Shown here: positions 23,125-33,389 of the stretch, piece by piece | Numbering within the stretch: position 1 is the first letter of the stretch | How the letters are laid out: each line of letters opens with the position of its first letter | Made by a program: the position numbers and the translations under genes | The notes under the pieces: model-generated | The model's database searches: none | The model's input: only the letters and a program-made list of their open reading frames with translations | Told to the model about the DNA's origin: nothing | Origin: Anaspis maculata | Lineage: Eukaryota > Arthropoda > Insecta > Coleoptera > Scraptiidae | NCBI GenBank assembly: GCA_949128115.1 | Contig: OX421965.1 | Coordinates: 34,219,681 to 34,283,680, forward strand | DNA length: 64,000 nucleotides | Direction: 5' to 3'

Positions 23125-25116
23125 TACCCAACCCTTTGAGAAGCATCTTTCGTGGATGCCTCGTCCTGTCTAGATGGAGATGAGACCTTGGATGATATTC
23201 ATGCCCTTGGACCCTTTGGTCGATTGCGTTGTAATCCCGGTCAAAAATAAAAAGAAGAACCTAGTGTTTCAGATCAATGAAGTCACGATTGTGCCTTATT
23301 CTCGTGTCAGAGCTCCAAGTTATTTGGAACTTGCTGAATTTTGAGAACAGCTGGAAGTTCAAGATTGAAATTGAAATGCAATTACGCTCGTTCGAATAAG
23401 AGTCCGAGGCTCATAGACCTGTACTTTAACTGGACCGCTATGCGGGATACCAGGCCGAACAATAAATAACGCTAACGGGCGCTATCTTGATATCTAAGAT
23501 AAGAGGACTTCTCAAAATGAAACTTGAAACTCTCGTTTGAAAGTGATATTTGTACATAAATATTGATCTTCGTTCCCAAATTAAAGTGTGCGCTAACAAC
23601 AATGTGTTTATTTCGTTCGAAACGTTTGGTCAGGTTTGTTTGGCCCGGAACAACGTCAAGTAAGAAGAAAGTTTAAGAGTCACTGAACAGCAGATTTCTC
23701 ATGGCTGCTGCTATTTGATTCAAGTGATAGTGACAGTTACCCAGAAAGTTTTTCCAACAAGGTACCCAACAACATGATATTCACGTCAAAATCGATTTCT
23801 GTTAGTACGATTACCTTATTATTGAATTTGAAGATCAATTTTCTGTACTTAAAACTACAATCAAGGACGTCTGACTAGTGCCCGTTGATGCGTTGATTGA
23901 CCAATATTTGATAGCTATCATGGCGGATTGATTGCTCAGTGTTTGGGGCTCGGTTTGGGACTATGGCAATATACGCTATCATTAGTCCAGTTCAACAGGC
24001 CCATTTTCGGACTCTTCATTCGAGTTGTCATCATTGCTGAAATCGATTCAGGATAACCCCTCTCCTTCCAGTACTAATAATTCTGTTCTAGCGCTCAATT
24101 GCAGTTATTCAAATTTCCATGTTGGTTGCATTTTAACTTAAGGAGAAAATAATTAATGATGAATGACATGACGTCGAATTTTACTTAGAGGAACGTCCGG
24201 TTTGATCTCGCGAGACTGATATTACTGTTACCGCGTTATGCTGAAGTAGGTAAAGGTAGCCTGCTCGTGGATTTTAATGGACTGGACTGGAAGTCAATTA
24301 GTTGATGTTATGGTAAAATGATTCAATGTTCCTTATTGCGTTTGAACTCTTGGTAAAATCGACCTCGGCACTCTCATGAGCTGTTTCTTTTAACAAGAAG
24401 AGAAGCACAAGATGGGGTCTATAGATACTAGACGATCATCGGCCGTACGGTTCCAAAAGGTGGAAAAGTGATTTCTTAACCTTCAAGTGCGGTCACGTGA
24501 TCCGTATGACGTTAGCTCTTGCGTGGCGTCATATGATATCAAAGAGCAAAAAGGGCTATTTTCCAGTTTCTTGGATTGGAACATCAGTCAAAGCATGATT
24601 ATTAAATGTTGTGCTACCTTTGAAAATATTTCACTGTCAGAAATTCAAAAATAAATTGGGGAAAACATCCAAAATTGCATCAAATTTCAACAAATTTTAG
24701 TTTTCGTAGCACTGCTGCAAAGATTTTCATAATTATTGTTTTCGCAAACATGTCTTCCAATTTTCAGCGCTGAAGGCTTTGGTGAATGAACTTTTCTCTC
24801 GACTTTTCTACCTTCTCCAGGCTTTTACCATCCTAGTATATCAGCCATAGAAAAACACTTGCAAGAGTGTAACTGGCAATTGGGTATGAGAGTTTCAAAA
24901 TCTTATTTAGCGAATAAATGAAAGGCACAATTGAGAAGTAAAAGCTGTGGATGAACCACATGACTTCAAATTTTCACTGGCGTCATATAGGGCCACGCGG
25001 CTACTCAAATAAACGAGTAAATTAATCATTTATTATCACTTATTCACTTATTTGACAGATGAGAGTCGGAACAAATTTAAGTATAATGGGTTGCCTACCC
25101 ATCCGGGGTTTTGACC
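23125..25116. other. Unique A+T-rich sequence, no gene recognised
   Basis: I saw no long open frame, no array and no hairpin. It is one of the emptiest parts of the window. Confidence 0.55.
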
Positions 25117-25434
25117 CATTGAGTGGTAAGTTGGTTCTTTTATTTTGCTTTCAATTACACCACAAATGATTATTTAGACTCCTTTGGCCAACCGGTTTCG
25201 CCGTTAGGCATCGTCAGGGTTGAGAAGTGACATTTTGTGTTATTTATAATTGTAATATAACACAAAATGTCGCTTCTCAACCCTTACGATGCCTAACGGC
25301 GAAACCGGTTGGCCAAAGAAGTCTGAATAATCATTTGTGGTGTAATTGAAAGCAAAATAAAAGGACCTCTAACGTCAACGCCATTGAAAGAAGGATAAAA
25401 GAATTTTTTCAATTTATTCATTGAGTGGTAAGTT
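25117..25434. mobile_element. Head-to-head hairpin with 16-bp duplication; Penelope-like, hammerhead-like core
   Basis: The hairpin at 25133-25367 pairs almost perfectly for about 115 bp per arm around a short A+T-rich loop near 25250. Each arm carries, in opposite orientations, the block CTGACGATGCCTAACGGC followed by GAAACCGGTTGG (intact on the minus strand at the left arm; CTTACGA on the plus strand at the right arm). This resembles the hammerhead ribozyme core CUGANGA, short stem II, GAAA that is known from terminal repeats of Penelope-like retroelements. CATTGAGTGGTAAGTT (16 bp) occurs at 25117-25132 and again at 25419-25434, immediately outside the unit. That length suits a retroelement target duplication rather than a DNA transposon. 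No RT or GIY-YIG coding remains. Confidence 0.6.
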
Positions 25435-25582
25435 CCAGAGGGTCGAACATTATTCATCGCTCCTTTAGTTTTGACTCTTATTACCTTATCTTTCAGAAAA
25501 CTTAGCAACTCAGCCAAGAACTCAGCAAGTTTTGTAAAAAAAAAAACTTGAATCATCTGACACCTAGAATGCTATTGAAGTC

Positions 25583-25716
25583 CAGGGGTGGGACTCCGTG
25601 TTGTCGCTATCAACTCTAGGCGATAGTCGCTAAGCATTGGGAATTTAGGTGTGTACCTTCTCAAGGTCAAGTGGTAAAAAGCGACTGTTGACAACAAACA
25701 CGGAGTCCCACCCCAG
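25583..25716. mobile_element. Short terminal-inverted-repeat element, 134 bp
   Basis: The ends are CAGGGGTGGGACTCCGTGTT and, reverse-complemented, CTGGGGTGGGACTCCGTGTT. The pairing continues through TTGTC/GACAA. CAGGGG-type ends are common in hAT-group MITEs, but the flanks (TTGAAGTC and TACGTAAC) do not form an 8-bp duplication, so the superfamily is uncertain. Confidence 0.75.
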
Positions 25717-28645
25717 TACGTAACATAATCCTTTATCAACGACAACAACTAACAACTAAGAAAACCCTTTCGTCAAACCATTTAAAATAAATAAAACTAT
25801 TCGTAAGCAGATCATCACAAGCATCTTTTATTGAGTTGTAGAGAACACGTTCGTCGGATATAACGGATATATTGAATCAGATATGTTGGTTTCTCCTAGT
25901 GCAGTGATCACCCTCAAGCCTCAGAAACAAGTCAACTGGGTCACGTGCCTGGAACTATTTGCGCCAAAGTATGTCAAGTTCTCATAATTAGGGACCTGCG
26001 GGCGATTATCCGCAACAACTCTTGGGGGTTGAAAAAGAGCTCAGTCACCTCGTTCGAACCCGTGGCCCGCGTCCTCTAGTGCGACGGGGGCAATTATTCA
26101 AAACGATGCACGTAATACAATATCGTATCACATACACATATCGCACCCCTCGGGCCTCGGGGTCTCCCCGACAACAACATATAATGAATTCCTTCTTGGC
26201 GTTGACAAATCACTGCAGTGGGACGACGAATACTATGGCAGCGAGTGGCTTATATGTATAGGAACTGCGATAACTAGAGATTGCCACACAATGCTGTACT
26301 ATGTCATCGTATGTTCTATACCTACTATACCTATCTGGGGCGCCCCTCCATCCAGTTTTGATTGATTGTCATTATGCGTGATTTATCCGTGTGTATTCTT
26401 GTGCACCGCTGTGCCTGCTCACTGTATATTTTGTTGAATCGATACCGAACGGTTTAGCCTTAAGTATACAGTTACTGCATTCCGCGGTTACAAAGCGAGG
26501 AGAGCTCTGTAAACTCAAAATCGGCGTTTTAATAATTGATGAAGAAGCACCCGATTTACTCGGATCTGTTCTTCACTATACAAGATTTCAGCTTCATCCC
26601 CATCATTTGGAACTCCCAAATCACCCTCAGTAGCTATAAGATGCAGGAAGGACTTGACCTTTTGGTTTGGGGTACTGTAACAAACCAAAGTTTCAGTCAT
26701 TTGCAACAGCCGCCTGCAATGTGGGCAGTGGGTATGCCTTAGGTGAGCGGTCACTGGTGGTCGAACTGAAATCAACGGTGGCGTCGACATCGAATCGGAG
26801 CGGTGACAGAAACGTATCTCGTTGGCATGTCTTCCTGTGGCGGCACAAGCGGTGCAGCAGGCGATGGAAAGCGGTCGCGGCACACGGTGCAGTCGGCCAA
26901 TGAGAATCCGCTGACGCAAACGATGCATCGATTTGATAAAGCGGAAAAAGCGGTATCATCAACTCTGCATTAAAATGATTCAAAATACTTTTGTCTCTAT
27001 AATACGTACTGCTTTTGAACTGGCCTTAAAAAATACGGTCGTGAGGGCTACCATTCTATTTTATCCGATTTTTTTTTCTGGAACTCGGGTATTGGTTTTA
27101 TTTGTTGAAAACTATGTCTCTATTACTCTGTTGCATGCATGTGAAATGTGAATTTATGTTAGTGATGAAACTGACCGGCTGTTTTGTTTCAGGTGAGCTT
27201 TACTTTCACATCGGCTTTTGCACATTAACGTCGCTCCACCAGCAGCGGGTGAGTATTATAAATGCCTCTGCCCCCTGCAGTTTACATCTGCCCCAAATCT
27301 ACAAAATTAACATCAAACAAATTAGTGTTTTCCCTCCTAATAGTCCTAATTCTACATCACTGAACCAACACCCATCAGCGCAGATGTTTCCATCCTCTCC
27401 CTCATCACGGAAAAGCACTCGCGCACGCCGGCATTATTAAAAAATAAATATTTGACGACTCGTAAACTGCAGATGATTGATATTTCATCGAGCCGCCTGA
27501 TGGCCGGGCGCGATAAGACCAAACAGACCCACATCCGAACCGGAAAGCAGGAGGAACAAGCTAAGGAGAAAGCAGCCCATTATCGCCAACTTCTGTCATC
27601 TTTGTTCTGATTGAACAGAGTACATCAGTGTGAGTGATCCAATCAAATTTGCCGTCTTTTTCGAGCGTTTTTGGAGGAAAAAGATTTTCGTTTAATTTGG
27701 TTCTTATTGGGAATACATGAATAAAACTGATTTCACCAAAGAAGTGTTATAGTGATGCAGGTATGATTTTGTGAGCTTGTAAGGGGCGAAAGAAGATGAA
27801 GGGTCATGCATCGTCCATTTATTCCCGGCACTTTATAAAAACGTGATAAATAATCGATCCAGTGGGCTACAAAGCGTATCCGATACTATCGAATCAAAAA
27901 AAAGAACATCGAAAGACAATTGAACCAGCTTCAAAATGATGTATCACAATGTATCACTTGATGATAACAATGAACCGCTCAAAGTTAAAGTAGCATTAGA
28001 AATGCAGATGAATCAGAATACCTGAACAAAAATGAAAAGAGGGGAGAGGGACAGAAGCCCAACAGAAAACAAGTAGGGCAAGGTAGATAAGGACGATGAT
28101 GGAAATCGATGGGGGATTTTCGGATGTTGATGGGGGGAAATTAAGAGCGACAACGCACGCAAATCACCACCGGCTGGGGCTAAAGACGGAAGTTTGAAAA
28201 ACAAGAGTCAATGGTGCTTAATAAAGCACCGGTTTGACTGACACGAAGCCTTCTGAGAATTGAGATATTTCTCTGGAGGTATATTGACAGCAGCTTGGTG
28301 ACGTCGAACGCGCACAAAGGAAGCCAAGCGCATCTGAAAATGGATATACTTTTTTGCCAATTTTGCGATATCCCGAATCTTATTCCGGCTTTATTGACAG
28401 AGACTTCAGAAAGACTTTTTTCCAATTATTTGCATTGTGTACAAGTATAATAGTGTACAACCTATTGGAGAAGTTGGATTTCCTTCGGAAATGCGTACTC
28501 GTAGCTGGCGTGTAGCAAAAGCTGAAATATGTATAATAATAAATTTTGCCGCGCCGTATGCGAAAGCTAAAACGACGCCAATCTCGACGCTCAGTATCAA
28601 AGCTGTCTTCATTGATAAACGAATGCCGCATGATTTGTGACTGCA
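25717..28645. other. Unique sequence, no gene recognised
   Basis: Open frames occur on both strands, the longest 137 aa on the minus strand (listed separately) and 112 aa on the plus strand at 27102-27440. None belongs to a family that I recognise. No arrays or inverted repeats of note. Confidence 0.45.
26515..26928 (-). other. Unrecognised 137-aa open reading frame
   Basis: The minus-strand frame is rich in arginine, histidine and cysteine in its first two thirds, with C-P-H-C and several further Cys/His, then an acidic stretch (GDEAEI near residue 112) and a basic end. The Cys/His spacing does not match a standard zinc finger that I can name. Plus-strand frames of 68 and 78 aa overlap. It could be a chance frame; no splice or promoter signal decides the matter. 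Confidence 0.12.
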
Positions 28646-28772
28646 GCCAGCACGGAAGAGGGGAATTCACGTGTTTATAAGCCAATTGCCCGAATGGCTT
28701 AATAACAGTGAGTTAATATCCCATTCGAGCAATTGGATTACAAGCACGTAAATCTTCTTCCCTGCGTGCCGA
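28646..28772. repeat. Hairpin inverted repeat, ~127 bp
   Basis: The left arm (CCAGCACGGAAGAGG..., CACGTG, AAGCCAATTGCCCGAATGG) is mirrored by the right arm (CCATTCGAGCAATTGGATT, GCACGTAAATC, CTTCCCTGCGTGCCG). The loop is about 28705-28720. A small MITE-like unit. Confidence 0.75.
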
Positions 28773-29185
28773 GTATTACTGGTCTCATGGCCGATGCGTC
28801 TACCTACAACTACTCTGCCCCTCTGCCAGAATTCTACACCTTGTTTGTCTTAATCTACAGATCACTATCTTAATTGATAGTGCCCCCTAAAAGTGCTCGA
28901 ATTGGGCAGTCTTTTAGATTTATAACTTTGGCAATTTACACAGGCTTTTAGTAATTTGGCTGCTTCTATAGCGGACGGCCATTACCAGCACAGATAAAAC
29001 ATCATTGATGCCGATTTTGGTTCTGTAGATAAGTAAAAATACTAGCTCGGAACCGAAAGCCCAGTTTTGGCACACCCATAGCCATTAGTTGTTGCTAGCT
29101 TTTGATATATTTCTAGTTTCACTGATTGACATCTACTGTGAATTTTCAAGAAATTGATGCCTATAACAGCTTTTTTGGCCAAGAT
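28773..29185. other. Unique sequence, no gene recognised
   Basis: Nothing beyond short A+T-rich text was noticed; there is no long open frame. Confidence 0.5.
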
Positions 29186-29760
29186 TTTTGGAATCGGCCA
29201 TAATGATCGATTTGTCAATTTAATTACTGTCTATGTAGTGTACTTACTTTGTTCTGAAAGAAATGTCATTTGCCATCTACTTCAGCTGCTATTTTCACTT
29301 CCGGGAACGCGTTTTCAGATATGAATTGTTACAGATTTTGTTGACTTTAACTTGTGGCACTGGTCAACTCAGCTGAAATGGCAAGCATATATCTCACTTA
29401 TGCTAATTGCACAGAGAGTTACATTTGCTCAAAGCAAAATGAGTGCAAAGAAGCAAGCAAGCAAACTGTCAGTCAAAGAAAATGGAAAGTGAGAGACTCA
29501 AAAAAAGCACTCAGTGGAAGAATTCTTCAAACAAACCCCTGAGTCAGGCCTAAAGAAGGGAGACTCTAAAATATGTGACAAAATGACAAGCGACTCTCTG
29601 ATAATTTCCGGTTTTCAATGTGAATAATTATTAGTGGAAGAAAATCGAAAAAACATTAGTGGACAAATGTAAAAACGTCAGTAAATAGTCCATAAGAATC
29701 AAATCAGTCAGGCATGATAAAACCAGCAAGTACTGTCTAATAAAACATGACTACAGTCCT
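29186..29760 (+). repeat. Dispersed repeat copy (family also at 39.7 and 52.8 kb)
   Basis: GGCCATAATGATCGATTTGT, CTGTCTATGTAGTGTA and CGGGAACGCG (29195-29310) recur at 52790-52912. CAGCTGAAATGGCAAGCA (29371-29388) recurs at 54973-54991 after an insertion. GCACTCAGTGGAAGAA and CAAACAAACCCCTGAGT (29507-29545) recur inverted near 39722-39775. Family and function are unknown. This copy lacks the hAT-type insertion and so represents the empty site. Confidence 0.75.
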
Positions 29761-29774
29761 TTTGTTAGAAAAAT

Positions 29775-31690
29775 CACTAGTTAGAAAGAGCGTAAGTTAG
29801 AAATTTGGGCTTGTAGCGTTTGTTACGAAGTGTCCCGATAATACCCGAAGGCCGATCTGTTATGATATATCGAATATATGATATTATTCTAACACACGCT
29901 CTTTCTAACCTGCGATCCACCGGTTAGTATCAGCGGTTAGAAGTAGTGTATGTTAGAGAATCGCCACTGTAGCGTAGCTTAGAAAATTGATCTTGATCTC
30001 CCGAAGACACGTTCGTAGCTGGAGTCGAGCTTTGGTCAATTTATTATACATTTCTATATGGAAGTATATACAGGGTGATTCACCACCAAATGGACATAGC
30101 TGAAGGGTAGGTCCAGTTTTTCCAGGCGAACCAGGATCTGGTTTTGAAATTTCTATAAAGTTGTTCGTTTCGAAGCTACAGGGTGATTCATGTATTTCGT
30201 AGAATTTTTTGACAAGCTGTATCTTCAGAACGACTTGATGGATTCGATTGAAATTTTGTGAGTTAATTCATCCATTGATAGCTGACACATCGCCCTATCA
30301 AACAGTTCAAAATTTCCAGGGCCGGCTTTGAAAAAAAAACTTCAAAGCTTTTTTCAAAAAAAGACATTCCGTATGCATATTTTTCAAAATTCATTTCCAT
30401 ATTCAGAAACCACATGGAACATGCTGATAATATCGCAAAAAAAATTGCTTGGCACCATTGAGCTGTCAATAAAAATTTGATGATCCTGAAAATTTTTGAG
30501 GTTAGGATTTTTTGTAAAATTGATGATTCAAAATATTTGCAGATGATCTATTATGGCCTTGAATTTCAGCCGTTTTGTCAAAAAAATGTGAAAAAAATTT
30601 CACGTTTTTTCGGCAGCAAAAAAAAATTTCATCAGAATTTGAAAAAAAATTTTGTTACATCCCTCAACTTTATTTCTATCCCACATTGAGCTGAAATTGA
30701 GGGACGTGACATGAATTTTTCGAAAATTTTGATGAAATTTTTTGTTGCTCCTAATTAGGTACTGGAAAACGTTAAGAAAAATTTTTAATTTTTGTGACGA
30801 AACGGCTGAAATTTTAGGTCATGATAGATCATATGCAAATATTCCAAATTATCAATTTACAAAAAATCCTAACCTGAAAAATTTTCAGGACTATCAAAAT
30901 TTTATTGACAGCTCAATGGTGCCAAGCAATTTTTTTTGCGATACTCATAGCATGTTTTATGTAGTTTCTAAATGTGAAAATAAATTTGGAAAAATATACA
31001 TACAGAACGTCTTTTTCGAAAAAACTTTGAAGTTTTTTTTATCAAGGCCGGCCCTGGAAATTTCGATATGCTTGATTAGGCGATGTGTCAATTATCAATA
31101 GTAGAATTAACTTACAAAATTTCAATCGAATCCATTGGATCGTTTTAAAGATATGGCTTATTAAAAAAATCGACAAAATACATGAATCACCCTTTAACTT
31201 CAAAACAAACAGCGTTAGAAAATTTTCAAAGCCAGATCCTGGTTTGCCTGGAAAAACTGGACCCACCCTCAGGCTATGTCCATTTGGTGGTGAATCACCC
31301 TGTATGTACTGACGATGCCATGAAATCTCTGCCATGGGAACTAACCGTTTTGAAAAATTAGCTTCAATACTTCCAGCCATTCTTACAAGGACAACACGAC
31401 CTGACCTGAATAATCTTCTAAGCTACGCTACAGTGGCATTTTTGTAACATACACTACTTCTAACCAACGATACTAACCGGTGGATCGCAGGTTAGAAGAA
31501 CCGTGTGTTGGAAAATCACCAACGAAGAGATTGCTCTAAACATGACAGTGTTTTTAGGTTCTTTAGTATATCCCAACAGATCGGCCTTCGGGTATTATCG
31601 GGATAAGATAGTTATCCGAACTTATACTTTTCAACAAACGCTACAAGCCCAAATTTCTAACTTACTCTCTTTCAAGCGTCTTAGCTATCC
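29775..31690. mobile_element. Giant foldback element, ~1.9 kb, arms ~900 bp
   Basis: The ends pair as AAGTTAGAAATTTGGGCTTG (29791-29810) against CAAGCCCAAATTTCTAACTT near 31665. Further pairs are CTGCGATCCACCGGTTAGTA (near 29911) against TACTAACCGGTGGATCGCAG, ACAGGGTGATTCACCACCAA (30071-30090) against its complement near 31295, and CAAGCAATTTTTTTTGCGAT-type strings near 30440 and 30935. The centre is near 30690 between CATCCCTCAA and TTGAGGGACG, so the hairpin is almost complete with little loop. ORFs of 119 and 112 aa lie in the arms and are by-products. Confidence 0.9.
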
Positions 31691-33046
31691 TAACAGAACA
31701 ACTGCCATCATAACACATATCAATTCAAAAACCCAAAACGGTGTTAATCTATGATGTGAACATATACAGATTTTTGAACCTATAGACGGCGCGCTTATTC
31801 ACTACATGCTAAAATGTTACAATTGAGCGAAACCCCTCATAACGCCTCTTGAAGAAACGCCGGAAGAGATCAGAGGACGATGCCGATGCCGTTCTTCAAT
31901 AAACCCAAGACAGGTCATGTGGTGAAGCTTTTCTTCTTATTCTTCTTCTGTTTTTTTTTTGCTTTTTTTCTTGTTGTTTCTCTTGTTCTTCTTCTGCTGC
32001 TGTCAAAGTAGCTTCAGATGAATCAGACGAAACTTGACAAAGCAGTCGGGTGGTTTGAAGGTGAAATCAACTCCCCTAATCGACAAATGTTGAGCAAGTA
32101 TCCAGATGTTGGTGAGGGTTGCAGACAAGCTGCTTCTTCGAAACCAGACAAGAGGCGGACGCCCCTAGATTGTAGTCGGTGACCGAAAAATTGGGCATCC
32201 TGTTGGTCTGCTTCAGTGGAACCAGGCAGTGATTTTGGTAAATTGTGGTCGATTTTTCGGTGTCAAAATTGTAGCATCATCAGGCAGCAGCAAGATGGTG
32301 GTGAGGTCATGCAAGATGACAGTTGTGATGTTTGGCAGGTTCAGTTCCAAGGGCATACAGATCTAGGTGTTGCTGGAATATGTTTCGTGAAGCAGAAAAC
32401 GTCGAGGCTTGCTGGTTCGGCAAAGATCATTCAATGAGCGTTTCTTGAAAGTTTTGATAAGTTAAGGGCAGATGCCTGTTTTTGTCCGTCATCATGTGGC
32501 AGATCCATTTTCAGAAGAATCATTTCAACGTCAACGCCAAGCTTTTACATTGGTTAAAATGACGGAGGACCCTCACAAAGTTTTACAACTCAAAGGAAAC
32601 GAAGCCTACCTGGAATGGTTAAGGCAATTTTCTTCCTCGTGCAGAACGTACAGGACACTTGGACACTATTCAATACATGGCCAAAAATCAAGTCGAATTC
32701 GAAATTTTAAATGACTACCAGTCTCATAAAGCCGGAATCAATATCTCCGTTCCGTGATACATTTTTTCCAAATAAGGGTAAACCTCCGCGTAGACGACCC
32801 ATCGCGGTTTCGACGGACCATTTTGCGATTCGATACGGAGCTGGAGTAACACAATCCCAACACAGAGAGGCCCGGTTCCCCCTGCGTGACATCATTCGAA
32901 TTTTTATTGTTTCTAAACACACGGTAAGACTGCCATTCTACCAAACACAAGAAAATGCATGTAATGATCAGCCAGTGATGCCTGAGTAAGACAAACACTA
33001 AAATATTTCTGGACCACTCCTGGCTTTTTCCCATAGCACCTTAAAC
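31691..33046. other. Unique sequence with a polypyrimidine tract; no gene recognised
   Basis: A C+T-rich tract of TTC, TTG and T runs spans about 31927-32010. Short ORFs on both strands (73-98 aa) show no family. The 32.2-32.7 kb part is less A+T-rich and open for 73 and 80 codons on the plus strand, but I cannot assign it. Confidence 0.45.
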
Positions 33047-33140
33047 AATCCTGGTCACGGCACCACTCTGTTATATTACGCTCCCCCTCGCCCTAACATT
33101 ACATTATTTTATTTGGCCTGTCTGTGATCGTCTTAAGGCT
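33047..33140 (+). repeat. Direct repeat, left copy
   Basis: AATCCTGGTCACGGCACCAC begins here and is repeated at 36004. The similarity continues through TCTGTTAT, TACGC, AACATT, TTTGGCCTGT and ATCGTCTTAA. The two copies flank the 2.4-kb foldback in the same orientation. Confidence 0.8.
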
Positions 33141-33389
33141 GTATTCTCAGTAGGTGAAAACTATCTAAAGGGGTTCTTCCTTAAAAATGGAGATAAAAAC
33201 TCAATTTTGTTTATACGGTGTACTGAGTGTATTACAAAATTGAGTACAGAGCGTTTTTTCAAAAATGTGAAAAAAATGTATTCTTTTTTGTTGGCAACTT
33301 TTTTCAAAAAACGGCTCTGTACTCTGTACTCAATTTTCTACGTCTTTCAGAATTATAAAACAGTTGATAATTTTTTGTTTGTCGAAAAA

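Noticed and set aside
25583..25716. Assignment of the CAGGGGTGGG element to hAT
   Set aside because: The TIR suits hAT but the flanking 8-mers do not match, so only an unclassified TIR element is reported.
30742..31101. 119-aa frame in the 1.9-kb foldback
   Set aside because: Phenylalanine- and asparagine-rich translation of an A+T-rich arm; no family.
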